NCBI RefSeq assembly: GCF_022479115.1
Contig: NZ_CP092497.1
Location: 1,736,001-1,800,000, forward strand
Direction: 5' to 3'
DNA length: 64,000 nucleotides
From: Amycolatopsis sp. EV170708-02-1
GTDB taxonomy: Bacteria > Actinomycetota > Actinomycetes > Mycobacteriales > Pseudonocardiaceae
A program made the position numbers and the translations under genes. Positions within the stretch are counted from its first letter, which is position 1. Every line of letters begins with the position of its first letter. The notes beneath the pieces are model-generated. The model saw only the letters and a program-made list of their open reading frames with translations, was not told the DNA's origin and searched no databases. This document shows, in pieces, positions 41,754 through 50,992 of this stretch.

Positions 41754-42702
41754 GCTGCTCGCGCCCGAGACCGTCGAAGACGCGGTCGCTTCGCCCGGCA
41801 CCTTCCTCGCGGGCGGCACCACTCTCGTCGACCTGATGAAACTGAACGTCCTGACACCGCGACACGTCCTCGACATCAACGCGGTACCGCTGCGGGGCAT
41901 CGACACCACCGACGGCCTGCGCTTCGGCGCGCTGGAGCGGATGGGCGACATCGCCGGACACGCAGGCGTGTACCCGGTGATCTCCCGTGCCCTGCTGCTC
42001 AGTGCGTCCCAGCAGATCCGGAACATGGCCAGCATCGGCGGAAACCTCATGCAGCGCACGCGCTGCTCGTACTTCCGTGACGTCGCCATGCCGTGCAACC
42101 GGCGGGTCCCCGGCAGCGGCTGCCCGGCGCTCTCGGGCGCGAACCGGATGCACGCGGTGCTGGGCACGAGCGATTCGTGCGTGGCGACCCACGCCAGCGA
42201 CGTCGCCGTCGCCCTGGTCGCCCTCGACGCGCGCCTCCGGCTGGTCAGCGCGGCCGGGTCCCGCACCGTCGAGCTGGCGTCGTTCTACCGGCAGCCCGGG
42301 GACACCCCCGAGGTCGAGACCGATCTGCGGGACGGCGAACTGATCGCCGAGGTGGTGGTCCCTCGGCTGGACTGGGCGTCGAACTCCACCTACGTCAAGG
42401 TGCGTGACAGGCAGTCCTACGAGTTCGCCCTGTGTTCCGCGGCGGTCGCGCTGCGGGTGGAGGACTCGCGCATCGTCGACGCCCGGGTCGCGGCGGGCGG
42501 TGTGGCGACCGTGCCGTGGCGGCTGCCCGCCGTCGAGGAGGCTCTGCGAGGAGCGCCCGCGACCGTCACCGCGTTCGAAGAGGCTGCCTCGCTGGCCGCC
42601 GAGGGTGCGCGCCCGCTGGCCGCGAACGCGTTCAAGCCGTCGTTGCTGCGGCGGACCATCGTCCGCGCGCTGCTCGAACTGACCGAAGGGAACCGCTCAT
42701 GA
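41740..42702 (+). CDS. FAD subunit of the aldehyde oxidoreductase (PaoB-like, probable extra 4Fe-4S cluster)
   Basis: 320 aa. The FAD-binding patterns are [15 protein letters not shown] and [15 protein letters not shown]. It is distinguished from ordinary xanthine dehydrogenase subunits by the cysteine series [20 protein letters not shown] and a further Cys in [10 protein letters not shown]. This matches PaoB, which carries a [4Fe-4S] cluster. The C-terminal CO-dehydrogenase flavoprotein domain ([21 protein letters not shown]) completes it. ATGA overlap with the catalytic subunit. Confidence 0.9.
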   Translation: MRPFELLAPETVEDAVASPGTFLAGGTTLVDLMKLNVLTPRHVLDINAVPLRGIDTTDGLRFGALERMGDIAGHAGVYPVISRALLLSASQQIRNMASIGGNLMQRTRCSYFRDVAMPCNRRVPGSGCPALSGANRMHAVLGTSDSCVATHASDVAVALVALDARLRLVSAAGSRTVELASFYRQPGDTPEVETDLRDGELIAEVVVPRLDWASNSTYVKVRDRQSYEFALCSAAVALRVEDSRIVDARVAAGGVATVPWRLPAVEEALRGAPATVTAFEEAASLAAEGARPLAANAFKPSLLRRTIVRALLELTEGNRS

Positions 42703-44873
42703 CCAGCAGGGTGGACGGGCCGCTGAAGGTCACCGGCCGGGCCGAGTACGGGGCGGACCACACCTTTCCCGGGCTGGTCCACGGTTACGTCGTGCTGAGC
42801 ACGATCGCTCACGGCGAGATCGACACGATGGACGTCACGGCGGCGAAGGGCGCTCCGGGGGTGATCGGTGTGTACACGCCGTTCGACCCGCTGCAGTTGC
42901 ACACCCCCTCCACGCCGTTCATGGGGGAGACCTGGGTTCCTTTGCAGGACAAGGAAGTCACCTACTACGGGCAGCCGATCGGCTTCGTGGTCGCCGAGAC
43001 GTACGAGCAGGCGCGCGACGCCGCGATGCTGGTCGAGGTCTCCTACCTGCCCCGGCCCGCCCTGACTTCGCTGCAGGACGGCCTCGCCTCGGCCGAAGAA
43101 GCGCCTGAAGGGCGGGGTGGTCCGTCGTCCCTCGCGATCCTCGCCGACGGTGTCGAGTCGATCGAAGACGCGCTCGCGGAGAGCCCGGTGGTCGTCGAGG
43201 CCACGTACACCACCGCGACGCAGAACCATGCCGCGATGGAACCGCATTCCGCCGTCGCGGCATGGGGCCCCGACGGTCTCACGATCCACAGCGGCAACCA
43301 GGGATCCGATCTCCAAGCGGCGGAGCTGGCGATGGCGCTGGGCACGGAGCCGTCCGAGGTACACGCGGTGAACCCCTTCGTGGGCGGCGCGTTCGGCGGC
43401 AAGGGCCACACGTCCACCCCGGCGTTCCTGGCCGCGGCGGCGGCGAGGGCGCTGGGCAGGCCGGTGAAGGCCGTGCTGAGCCGGGAACAGGTCTTCACCG
43501 CGACCGCGGGACGCGCCGCGACGGTGCAGAAGATCTCCCTCGGCGCGGAACACGACGGCACGCTCAACGCGCTCCGGCACGACTCGTGGTGCAGCACGCC
43601 CATGGACCGGTCGTTCGTCGAGCCGACCTCGCACGGCACTTCGCGCGAGTGGTACGCCACCCGCAACCTGGCCATCAGCCAGAAGATCGTGCCGCTGAAC
43701 ATCCCGCCGACGACGTTCATGCGGGCACCGGGGGAAGCACCGGGGTCTTTCGCGTTGGAAAGCGCGATCGACGAACTCGCGATCGCGCTCCGCATGGACC
43801 CGATCGAATTGCGGCAGCGGAACAACTCGACCGCACCGCCCGGCAAGGACCTGCAATGGTCGAGCAAGCACCTCGACGAATGCTTCCGGGTGGGCGCGGC
43901 GCGGTTCGGCTGGGCGGATCGCTCACCCGAAGGACGGACCGACGGCGACTGGCTCGTGGGTATGGGCACGGCCACCGCCATGTTCCCCGCACTGCGATTC
44001 CCGGCCACGGTCGAGATCACCCTGCTGCCCGACGACACGGCCGCCGTCGCGACGAGTGGCGCCGACCCGGGAACCGGCCTGCTGACCGTGCTTTCCCTGG
44101 TCGGTGGGGAGTCGCTCGACATCTCGCCGGATCGGGTCAAGCCGAGGCTCGGCGACTCGCGCCTGCCGTCCGGCGGCATGTCCGGAGGTTCGACGGCGAC
44201 CGCGAGCGCCGGGACGGCCATCATGATCGCCGCGGCCAAGGCGATCGACGAACTGCTGGCACTGGCGTCCGCTCCGGGCGCGCCGTTCGAAGGCATGGAG
44301 GCCGCCTACGCGGACGGTCGCGTGCAGGCCGGGGAACGGACGATGACCTTCGGCGAGCTGTTGCGGGCCCTGGACCGGCCGTCCCTTTCCGTGACCGGTT
44401 CTTCGGCACCCGGCGAGGAGCTGACGAAGCATTCGTTCAGCTCGTTCGGCGCGCAGTTCTGCGAAGTCCGCGTGCACAAGTGGACACGCGAGATCCGGGT
44501 TTCCCGCCTGCTCGGGGTGTTCGACGCCGGGCGGATCATCAACCCGACGGCGGCTCGGAGCCAGATCGTCGGCGGCATGATCTGGGGTGTCTCGGCAGCT
44601 CTGCACGAGGGGCTGGAGATCGAGGAGAACGGGCGATTCGCCAACGGGGATTTCGCGAGCTACCTGATCCCGGTGAACGCGGACATCCCCGAGGTCGACG
44701 TGCATTTCGTGGAGTACCCGGACACGTTGCACAACTCGGTCGGCGCGAAGGGGCTCGGCGAGATCGGCACCGTCGGGATGGCGGCGGCGGTCGCGAACGC
44801 CGTCCACAACGCGACCGGTATCCGGGTGCGGCATATCCCCATCCTGATCGAGGATCTCCTCGACGAGTCCTAG
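42699..44873 (+). CDS. Molybdopterin-binding catalytic subunit of aldehyde oxidoreductase (PaoC-like)
   Basis: 724 aa from the ATG at 42699. The N-terminal a/b hammerhead domain starts RVDGPLKVTGRAEYGAD. Cofactor loops include NPFVGGAFGGKGH, FMRAPGEAPGSFALES and GMSGGSTATASAGTAI. The catalytic Glu lies in GAKGLGEIGTVG near the end. The enzyme oxidises aldehydes, often aromatic, to acids with water as oxygen donor. It needs molybdopterin cytosine dinucleotide, whose maturation genes are not in this window. A strong hairpin follows 21 bp after the stop. Confidence 0.9.
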   Translation: MTSRVDGPLKVTGRAEYGADHTFPGLVHGYVVLSTIAHGEIDTMDVTAAKGAPGVIGVYTPFDPLQLHTPSTPFMGETWVPLQDKEVTYYGQPIGFVVAETYEQARDAAMLVEVSYLPRPALTSLQDGLASAEEAPEGRGGPSSLAILADGVESIEDALAESPVVVEATYTTATQNHAAMEPHSAVAAWGPDGLTIHSGNQGSDLQAAELAMALGTEPSEVHAVNPFVGGAFGGKGHTSTPAFLAAAAARALGRPVKAVLSREQVFTATAGRAATVQKISLGAEHDGTLNALRHDSWCSTPMDRSFVEPTSHGTSREWYATRNLAISQKIVPLNIPPTTFMRAPGEAPGSFALESAIDELAIALRMDPIELRQRNNSTAPPGKDLQWSSKHLDECFRVGAARFGWADRSPEGRTDGDWLVGMGTATAMFPALRFPATVEITLLPDDTAAVATSGADPGTGLLTVLSLVGGESLDISPDRVKPRLGDSRLPSGGMSGGSTATASAGTAIMIAAAKAIDELLALASAPGAPFEGMEAAYADGRVQAGERTMTFGELLRALDRPSLSVTGSSAPGEELTKHSFSSFGAQFCEVRVHKWTREIRVSRLLGVFDAGRIINPTAARSQIVGGMIWGVSAALHEGLEIEENGRFANGDFASYLIPVNADIPEVDVHFVEYPDTLHNSVGAKGLGEIGTVGMAAAVANAVHNATGIRVRHIPILIEDLLDES

Positions 44874-44894
44874 GCGAGGTCGGCTGTCCCCGTA

Positions 44895-44949
44895 GTACGT
44901 GAAGGCCCCCTTCATTGCGCTTGGCGCGGTGAAGGGGGCCTTCACGTAC
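44895..44949. terminator. Long hairpin terminator with GTAC ends
   Basis: Perfect 20-bp arms at 44895-44914 and 44930-44949 (outer part GTACGTGAAGGCCCCC) around a 15-nt loop that can pair further through GCGC. It closes the aldehyde oxidoreductase operon. The outer sequence is related to the hairpin at 24495. Confidence 0.8.
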
Positions 44950-45146
44950 AGCGGAGTCCGGGTATCGAAGGGGTTGCCTCCGGTCGCGCTCCGCCACCGG
45001 ATCCGGGTCCGGTCTGGGCAGATTCGGGCCCACCACGGCGATCCCGCACCCCCGGACGGTGGATTCGGCCGACACCGGCTGGTCTTCACCTCGGTCGCGG
45101 ACCACAATCGTCCCCCTGTGCGTGCACTGACGGTGGGGAGGATCGG

Positions 45147-47450
45147 ATGTCGCGCCCGCAGGCAGCCGTTGCCGCGTCGATCGTCATCCTGCTCGCCGTC
45201 GCCCTACCGGCGTCGGCGCAACAGGACGCCATCCCCACGCAGGTTCACCCTGGCTCCGCTCACGAGATCGTCAAGTACGGTGTCGCTGCGGACGACGGCT
45301 GCCTGCTCTACTTCGGCGGGGAACCCAGTGGCCCGTGCTCAGGTGCGAGCCGGGGGCCGCTCCGTGGCAGGCTCACGATCGACGCCGGGCAGCCGCCGGG
45401 GCCTACCGAACTTCATTGTCAGCCGTGCCACCGTGTGGGCGCCTCCTCGACTTCGACCCGGAAGCCGCCCACCACCTCGACCGGGCCGGTGACCACGAGC
45501 GAATCCCCGACCACGAGCGCGCCCACCACGTTCACGAGCCCGTCCGTCGAAGAATCGTCACCGAAACCGCCGGCCGGGTACGCGCGCCGGCCGGCGGGCA
45601 CTCGGCTCAAGCTCGCGACCGTCACCGTGCTGGCCGCACCCGCGCCGCCGCCTGCCCAGCCGGCCGTGGAGAACACCGAACTTCTCGATCTTCCACCGCG
45701 GACATGGCTCGCGATCCTCGCGGGTCTGGTGCTTGCCGCGGCCGCCCTCGCCGGGCTGCGCTTCGTCCGTCGCCGCGGCGGCAAGCCGCCGCCCCTTCAG
45801 CCGCCGACCGGGCTACCGGAACCCGGAATCCGGCCGGTCCGGGTTGGGATCTCCGACCTCGCCGGAAGTCCCGCGCCGTCGGCCATTCCCTTGACCCCGG
45901 ACATCGGATACGTGCTGTGGGTGGACATCGGTGAGCTGTCGGGCGCGGACACGAGCCGAGAGGTGCCTCTCGACGTAGTGGCCTTCGACAGCACCCCGGC
46001 CGGGCTACGGCCGATGGTCATGGGGACGTCGGCCCGGCGCGTGGGGCTCACCGCCGGGGACACCGGACGCGTCGTGTTCGACCTCCGCACCCCGGCGCGG
46101 TCAGCGCGGCGGCGGCTGCGGGTCGGGCTGTATTGCCGCGGCGTCCTTTGGCAGTCGTTCGCCGTCGAAGCGGACGTCGGCTGGCCGGAGGAAGGCGGCG
46201 GCTGGCGAGCAGAGCGGGACTATGTGGCCGCATACGGGCTCGATCCGTCCCTTTTGGACACTGCGGCCCCACATGCACTGAGCATCATGGTCAATCACAA
46301 CACCGCCGACGAGCACGGGATCCACGTCTTCTTCGCCGACGGCGCGGTGCCGATGGCCGCGGGCATACCGGCGGCGCATCTGCACCGGCTGCAGGCCCGC
46401 GCCCGTGACCTGTACCGGCGGCTGGAAGCGGCGCCGGGATCGATCGACGCCGCGCTCGGGGCTCTGGCGTTGCACGGCCGGAACGTCTACACCGCGATCC
46501 GGCCGCGGATCGACCCGGCGCTCGTGCGTGCCGGGCTGGATCCCGTGCCGTTGTGGCAGCGGCTTCGGGACCGGGTCCGCGTGCAGGTGATCTGGCCGGA
46601 CGGGTGCGCTCAGCCCCTTCCCGCCGCGATCGTCTACGACTTTCCCTTGGCAGAGGTCGGTTCGGCCGAGCTGCGTGCCTGCCGCGCGTTCTTCGACGAT
46701 CTGATCGCCCGTGTGGAGCCGCGCTGTTTCGGCGGGCGTTGTCTCTCGGACTCGGACACGGTGGTGTGCCCGGCCGGTTTCTGGGGTTTCCGGCTGCTCC
46801 TGGGCAGCCCGCCGTCGCTGGCTACGGATCGGCCGGTACCGGATCGGCCCGTGGAATCCGCGGATCCGCCCGCCCTCGTGCTGGGCAAGGCCATGGATCC
46901 CGCTTTCGTCCTGCGGGACAGGCATTTGCGTCGGCTTCGGGAGCTGCTGCCGGGAGTCGCGTGGTACGAGGAGAACCGGCGCGCCGGGTTGCTCGCCCGG
47001 CTGCGGGCCGTCCAGCCCAGCCTGATCTATCTGTACTGCCACGGCGGCGTCGACGAAGAGCAGGGCATCGGCTGGGTGGAAATCGGCGACGGCGAGCGGT
47101 TGTCCGCGCGCGGGCTGCCCGACGACCTCTACCGGTCGTGGCGCTCCCGGCCACTGGTCCTGCTCAACGGTTGCAGTACCGCCGCGCTGGGGAACGATCA
47201 GCCGAATCCGTTGACGCAGCGGCTGTTGTGGGCGGGCGCGGGCGGGATCGTCGGTACCGAGATCGACGTGGGGGAGACGACGGCGTGCCGGTTCGCCGAT
47301 CATCTCGTGCCGCTCGTGCTCGGCGCGAACCGGGAACTCGGCGATGCGGTCCGGATGAGCCGTCTCGAACTCCTCCGGACCGGCAGCGTGGCGGGGCTGA
47401 GCTACCTCGCGCTGGCGTGTCCGGATCTCCGTCTGACGGTCGAGGAATGA
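45147..47450 (+). CDS. Membrane-anchored CHAT-domain (caspase-like) protein
   Basis: 767 aa behind GGGGAGG. It has a signal-like segment (residues 5-25), an exported Thr/Ser/Pro-rich region (~85-175), one membrane helix at ~188-208 (WLAILAGLVLAAAALAGLRFV) and a basic stop RRRGGK. A cytosolic part of about 555 residues follows. Its end is a CHAT protease fold: His632 in IYLYCHGGVDEEQG and Cys676 in VLLNGCSTAAL, with WAGAGGIVGTE after it. The middle (residues 225-560) has no recognised repeats, so the usual TPR sensor is missing. CHAT proteins are caspase relatives in bacterial defence and signalling. The target may be the small membrane protein encoded 4 bp downstream. Confidence 0.8.
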   Translation: MSRPQAAVAASIVILLAVALPASAQQDAIPTQVHPGSAHEIVKYGVAADDGCLLYFGGEPSGPCSGASRGPLRGRLTIDAGQPPGPTELHCQPCHRVGASSTSTRKPPTTSTGPVTTSESPTTSAPTTFTSPSVEESSPKPPAGYARRPAGTRLKLATVTVLAAPAPPPAQPAVENTELLDLPPRTWLAILAGLVLAAAALAGLRFVRRRGGKPPPLQPPTGLPEPGIRPVRVGISDLAGSPAPSAIPLTPDIGYVLWVDIGELSGADTSREVPLDVVAFDSTPAGLRPMVMGTSARRVGLTAGDTGRVVFDLRTPARSARRRLRVGLYCRGVLWQSFAVEADVGWPEEGGGWRAERDYVAAYGLDPSLLDTAAPHALSIMVNHNTADEHGIHVFFADGAVPMAAGIPAAHLHRLQARARDLYRRLEAAPGSIDAALGALALHGRNVYTAIRPRIDPALVRAGLDPVPLWQRLRDRVRVQVIWPDGCAQPLPAAIVYDFPLAEVGSAELRACRAFFDDLIARVEPRCFGGRCLSDSDTVVCPAGFWGFRLLLGSPPSLATDRPVPDRPVESADPPALVLGKAMDPAFVLRDRHLRRLRELLPGVAWYEENRRAGLLARLRAVQPSLIYLYCHGGVDEEQGIGWVEIGDGERLSARGLPDDLYRSWRSRPLVLLNGCSTAALGNDQPNPLTQRLLWAGAGGIVGTEIDVGETTACRFADHLVPLVLGANRELGDAVRMSRLELLRTGSVAGLSYLALACPDLRLTVEE

Positions 47451-47454
47451 GGAA

Positions 47455-47835
47455 ATGGCGATGTGGGAGTTGATCGGTGCCGGCGCTTTCGGCTTCGTGC
47501 TCGGCTGGAACCTGTACTTCGTGAACAGGTATAGAACCGGCGAGATCGGCTTGTCCGATCTCGCCGCGCTGCTCGGTGCCGTCGGCGGTGGGGCGGTACT
47601 CGCCCTGTTCCCGGCCGGGAGCAGGCTGTTCGGCGCGTACGGCATCGGGCTCGCGGCGGGCTTCTTCGCCTATCTGATCGTGCTGCTGATCATGGTCGCC
47701 CGTTCCGACGATTTCGGCGTCGAGTGGTTCCTGGACGGGCGCCGCCGGAAACCCGCGGACGAAGAGCACATCCCCGCCGAGACGCGAGCCTCCGGCGCGC
47801 CGATGTCCCGCGAAGACTCCCGGTTGCCGAGCTGA
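47455..47835 (+). CDS. Small three-helix membrane protein beside the CHAT gene
   Basis: 126 aa, 4 bp after the CHAT stop, behind GAGGA. An ATG at 47461 is an alternative start. Hydrophobic segments are residues ~3-22 (ELIGAGAFGFVLGWNLYFV), ~36-52 (LAALLGAVGGGAVLALF) and ~60-82 (GIGLAAGFFAYLIVLLIMVA). A ~44-residue polar tail (DGRRRKPADEEHIPAETRAS) follows, probably cytosolic. The coupling and the exposed tail make it a candidate partner or proteolytic substrate of the CHAT protein. No family is known to me. Confidence 0.7.
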   Translation: MAMWELIGAGAFGFVLGWNLYFVNRYRTGEIGLSDLAALLGAVGGGAVLALFPAGSRLFGAYGIGLAAGFFAYLIVLLIMVARSDDFGVEWFLDGRRRKPADEEHIPAETRASGAPMSREDSRLPS

Positions 47836-47879
47836 CGAACGCGGCAGCCGAGAGCTGTCGCCGCCGACGACCTGCCCGC

Positions 47880-48806
47880 CTACTTCGTCCGGTCGAAGCA
47901 GATTCGAGCGAGAAGACCGGCGATCGCCCAGTCCTGTATGGCCACCCCGACGGACTTGAAGACCGTACGGCCTCGTCGCTTCGTGACTCCCTCGGCCAGC
48001 GCGGTCCCCAGTTCGGTGAGGTCGTCCTCCGTGATCGTCCCCGCCGCGAGGGCGTGGATGATCTCCCCAGACTCCTCGAGGATCGCTTCCCGTTCGTCGA
48101 TGACCACGGTCGCGGCCGCGAGCAGCTCGTCCGGCAGTTCTCGCATGGTGGGACGGAAGGCGCCGACGGCGTTGACGTGAGCGTGTCCAGCCAGCGATTC
48201 GAGTGAGAACAGGGGCTTGGTGGACGTCGTCGCGCAGCAGACGATGTCCACGTCCCGGACGGCCTCGTCGGCATCGGTGAGAACGACGGCGGTGAGGTCC
48301 AGCTCCGCGCCGAGCGACTTGCCGAGCGCTTCGGCACGTTCGAGCCCGCGACTGACGATCCTGAGTTCGGTCAACGGCCGGACGGCGTGCACGGCCCGGA
48401 CCTGGTCGGCCGCCTGCGCGCCCGCACCGATGAGGGTGCATGTCTTCGCTTCCGGCGGAGCCAGCAGATCGGTCGCGATACCGGTGACGGCGCCGGTGCG
48501 GATGCGGGTCACCTCGGTGGCGTCGGCGACGAGCTGGCGGCTGTGGCCGAGTTCGCTCCAGACGACGGTGCCGGCGATGGCCGGGACACGGTCGAAATCG
48601 AGGCTCAAGGTCTTGATCATCGCCGACGCGGTCGGCCGGTGGTGCGTCGACATCACGAGGAATCCGCCGTCGCGCAACACGGTTCGCGTCGGCATTTCGA
48701 ACTCGCCGCGGTGCAGGGCGAGAAAACCGTTCCGTACCGTGGCGATCGCGGCGGACATGGACACGGCGGACCGGATCTCGTCCGGGCCGAGGGTCACGAC
48801 GTCCAC
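47880..48806 (-). CDS. Ornithine cyclodeaminase/mu-crystallin family protein
   Basis: 308 aa. The NAD(P)-binding site is CTLIGAGAQAADQVRAVHAV. Family landmarks include MIKTLSLDF (Lys of the active site), RTGAVTGIATDLLA, ATTSTKPLF and HVNAVGAFRPTMRELP. Members include ornithine cyclodeaminase and pyrroline-2-carboxylate (or similar imine) reductases. It lies 12 bp after a proline racemase/hydroxyproline epimerase homologue under a GntR regulator, so reduction of a cyclic imine in hydroxyproline or proline breakdown is more likely than ornithine cyclisation. Confidence 0.85.
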   Translation of the reverse strand: MDVVTLGPDEIRSAVSMSAAIATVRNGFLALHRGEFEMPTRTVLRDGGFLVMSTHHRPTASAMIKTLSLDFDRVPAIAGTVVWSELGHSRQLVADATEVTRIRTGAVTGIATDLLAPPEAKTCTLIGAGAQAADQVRAVHAVRPLTELRIVSRGLERAEALGKSLGAELDLTAVVLTDADEAVRDVDIVCCATTSTKPLFSLESLAGHAHVNAVGAFRPTMRELPDELLAAATVVIDEREAILEESGEIIHALAAGTITEDDLTELGTALAEGVTKRRGRTVFKSVGVAIQDWAIAGLLARICFDRTK

Positions 48807-48818
48807 GAATCCTCCTTG

Positions 48819-49853
48819 TCAGCGCAATACGAAGCCCGGGACCAGATCGTCGTCGGGATCCACGACGAACCGATGGTGACCGGTGCGGAACGCACGGCCG
48901 GTCACCACGGGCAGGACCGCGTTCCGGCCGGCGACCACGGTCGTGTCCGCGATCCGGGCGGACCACGTCGAACCGACGATCGAGGAGTGGACGAGAGAGC
49001 CGTCCGTCGCCAGCCGTCCGGACGCGTGCAGCGCCGCGACGCGGGAGGCGGTCCCCGAACCGCAAGGCGACCTGTCCACCTGCCCGTCGGCGAAGACGGT
49101 CACATTGCGCTGGCGGACGTCTCTGTCATCCTCGCCACCGAGTTCGTCGAAGAAGATCACGCCGTAGACGCCGCTGAGACGCGGATCGAGCGGGTGCTCG
49201 GCGTAGGCGCTCGCGTCGAGCTTGTTCTTGATCTCCCGTCCCAGCTCGATCAATCCGGGAAGCGAGGCCTTGTCGACGGAGAGGCCGAAGGCCGCCGCCG
49301 GTACGTGGGCGTAGATCGCGCCGCCGAAGGCGACCGTGCAGGAGGCGGCGCCGCGCGAGGTTTCCACGACGACCTCGTCATGGAGGAGATAGGCGGCGAC
49401 ACTCACGAAGTCGACCGCGGTGACCTTCGGCCCGGATGTGGTGACCCGTGCGGTCACCCGTCCGGACGGCACGTCGATCACCACGTCGGTGACGCCGCCG
49501 GGATCGACGGGCACCAGTCCGGTCTGGACCGCCCAAGTGCCAAGGCACATGGTGCCGTGGCCGCACGCCGCGGAGAAGCCGTCCTTGTGCCAGAAGAGAA
49601 CACCGAGATGGGCGCCCGGATCGTCCGGCGCCACGACGAAACCGCCGTACATGTCGGCGTGCCCGCGTGGCTCGGAGCAGAGCAGCCGCCGCAATCCGTC
49701 GACCTCGGGGTCGACGGCGGCCGCGACCCGCTTTTCCGCGACCGTCGCTCCGGCCGGTCCCGCCGTCGTGGTGACGATCCTGAACGGTTCGCCACCACAG
49801 TGGTAATCCACCGCGTCGATCCCGTCGCCTGTCATGGTGAACGAACGTAACAT
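48819..49853 (-). CDS. Proline racemase family protein (4-hydroxyproline 2-epimerase type)
   Basis: 344 aa from the ATG at 49853, chosen because a TACAAT -10 ends 5 nt before it (leaderless). An ATG at 49835 is the alternative. Both catalytic positions are cysteine: SAACGHGTMCLG and DRSPCGSGTASRVA. Cys/Cys members are proline racemases or hydroxyproline epimerases, while Thr-substituted ones are dehydratases. EPRGHADMYGG and the early AVDYHCGGEPFRIV are family signatures. It converts an L-(hydroxy)proline to its D form for oxidation. A D-amino-acid dehydrogenase-like gene lies near 56 kb. Confidence 0.87.
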   Translation of the reverse strand: MLRSFTMTGDGIDAVDYHCGGEPFRIVTTTAGPAGATVAEKRVAAAVDPEVDGLRRLLCSEPRGHADMYGGFVVAPDDPGAHLGVLFWHKDGFSAACGHGTMCLGTWAVQTGLVPVDPGGVTDVVIDVPSGRVTARVTTSGPKVTAVDFVSVAAYLLHDEVVVETSRGAASCTVAFGGAIYAHVPAAAFGLSVDKASLPGLIELGREIKNKLDASAYAEHPLDPRLSGVYGVIFFDELGGEDDRDVRQRNVTVFADGQVDRSPCGSGTASRVAALHASGRLATDGSLVHSSIVGSTWSARIADTTVVAGRNAVLPVVTGRAFRTGHHRFVVDPDDDLVPGFVLR

Positions 49854-49857
49854 GTGA

Positions 49858-49875
49858 CATTGTACTGAGACAATG
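49858..49875. promoter_or_regulatory. GntR operator overlapping the racemase -10 element
   Basis: CATTGTACTGAGACAATG has perfect 6-bp arms CATTGT/ACAATG with a 6-bp centre. Its left half contains the leftward -10 TACAAT (49864-49859). A GntR protein bound here would shut the leaderless racemase promoter and sit 19 bp before its own start. Confidence 0.62.
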
Positions 49876-49893
49876 CCTGGTGAAGGGGCGATC

Positions 49894-50568
49894 ATGGCTG
49901 TGGGCGCGATCAAGGGGCTGTCCTCGATCGGTGGCCGTCGCAACCTGCGCGACGAGGTCATCGAGAACCTTCGCGGTGCCGTGATCTCGGGCGAGATGCG
50001 CCCCGGTGTCGTCTACTCCGCGCCGACGCTGGCCGAACAGTTCGGCGTGTCCGCGACACCGGTGCGGGAGGCGATGCTCGACCTCGTCAAGGAAGGGCTC
50101 ATGGAGACCGTGCGCAACAAGGGTTTCCGGGTCACCGAGCCATCCGAACGCGAACTCGACGACGTCACCGAGCTACGCGCCCTGATCGAGGTGCCCACCG
50201 TGCGCCGCGTCGCCGAGACCGGCGCCGACGCCGACGCGCTGAAGCGGCTCCGCGAGCTCGCGGCCGAGATCGAACGCGCTGCCGTCGAGCAGGACCTCAT
50301 CGGACACGTCAGGTTCGACATGGAGTTCCATCTCTCGCTGCTCGGCCTGGCCGGTAACGAACACCTCGTCGAAGTCGTCCGGTCGTTGCGCGTCCGAGCG
50401 CGGATCTACGGCCTCAAGGTCCTCGCCGAACGCGGGCAACTCGCCTCGTCAGCGCGCGAGCACGCTCAACTCGTCGACCTCGTCGAGGCTCGTGACGCCG
50501 ACGGCGCCGAGGCGCTCATGCGGCGTCACATCGGGCATGTCCGCGGTATCTGGGCGGCCGAGCCGTAG
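49894..50568 (+). CDS. GntR family (FadR-type) regulator
   Basis: 224 aa from the ATG at 49894, behind AAGGGG. An upstream ATG at 49873 overlaps the operator and has no ribosome site. The winged helix is RDEVIENLRGAVISGEMRPGVVYSAPTLAEQFGVSATPVREAMLDLVKEGLMETVRNKGFRV. The FCD ligand domain (residues ~90-215) has the metal-binding pattern D-N3-H in FDMEFHLSLL and later His residues. It is divergent from the racemase/OCD genes, which it probably represses until a proline-like ligand is present. Confidence 0.88.
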   Translation: MAVGAIKGLSSIGGRRNLRDEVIENLRGAVISGEMRPGVVYSAPTLAEQFGVSATPVREAMLDLVKEGLMETVRNKGFRVTEPSERELDDVTELRALIEVPTVRRVAETGADADALKRLRELAAEIERAAVEQDLIGHVRFDMEFHLSLLGLAGNEHLVEVVRSLRVRARIYGLKVLAERGQLASSAREHAQLVDLVEARDADGAEALMRRHIGHVRGIWAAEP

Positions 50569-50969
50569 CCGTCCGGGGACGACACCTCCACCGGAACCGA
50601 CGGCGTCCGATCGAACGTCCGGGTCCAGACCGAGTCGAGCCAGTCGACGACCGTGTCCACGATGAGGTCCGCCGAGAGGCCCCGTGGGAGCGGCGGAACA
50701 TCCGGTTCCCAGCCGGTTTCCTCGTGGACGACGCCGAACAGGTGGCGGTGCTCGTCGATGGGTTTGTTGAGGACGTAGGAATCCGGGCCGTCGAACCGCG
50801 CCCAGATGTCGAAGGTGCCCTCACCGTCCTGGTCGGGGAAGACCTCGATCTGCACGCTTTCGACGGTGTCGCCGATCGCCTCGACGATCACCCTCAGCCG
50901 CGTGGCGACGTCGTCGGAATGCGCGTCGAGGACGCGGCGAAGTCGGCGGCGGTACTCGTCTTGGTCCAC
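50526..50969 (-). CDS. Conserved hypothetical protein, probably leaderless
   Basis: 147 aa from a GTG at 50969. There is no ribosome site, but TAGATT lies 7 nt upstream, a -10-like element for a leaderless message. The sequence is acidic and regular, with EYRRRLRRVLDAHSDDVATRL, VQIEVFPDQDGEGTFDIWARFDG and LIVDTVVDWLDSVWTRTF. The DQDGEG turn might bind a cation. I cannot name the family. It lies 23 bp downstream of the HTH-deformylase gene on the same strand. Its last 43 bp overlap the convergent gntR. Confidence 0.65.
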   Translation of the reverse strand: MDQDEYRRRLRRVLDAHSDDVATRLRVIVEAIGDTVESVQIEVFPDQDGEGTFDIWARFDGPDSYVLNKPIDEHRHLFGVVHEETGWEPDVPPLPRGLSADLIVDTVVDWLDSVWTRTFDRTPSVPVEVSSPDGYGSAAQIPRTCPM

Positions 50970-50992
50970 ACAGGACAATCTAGCGGGCGGCG

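Noticed and set aside
40502-44873. Xanthine dehydrogenase for purine breakdown
   Set aside because: The cysteine series in the FAD subunit matches PaoB-type aldehyde oxidoreductase, and no purine genes are adjacent.
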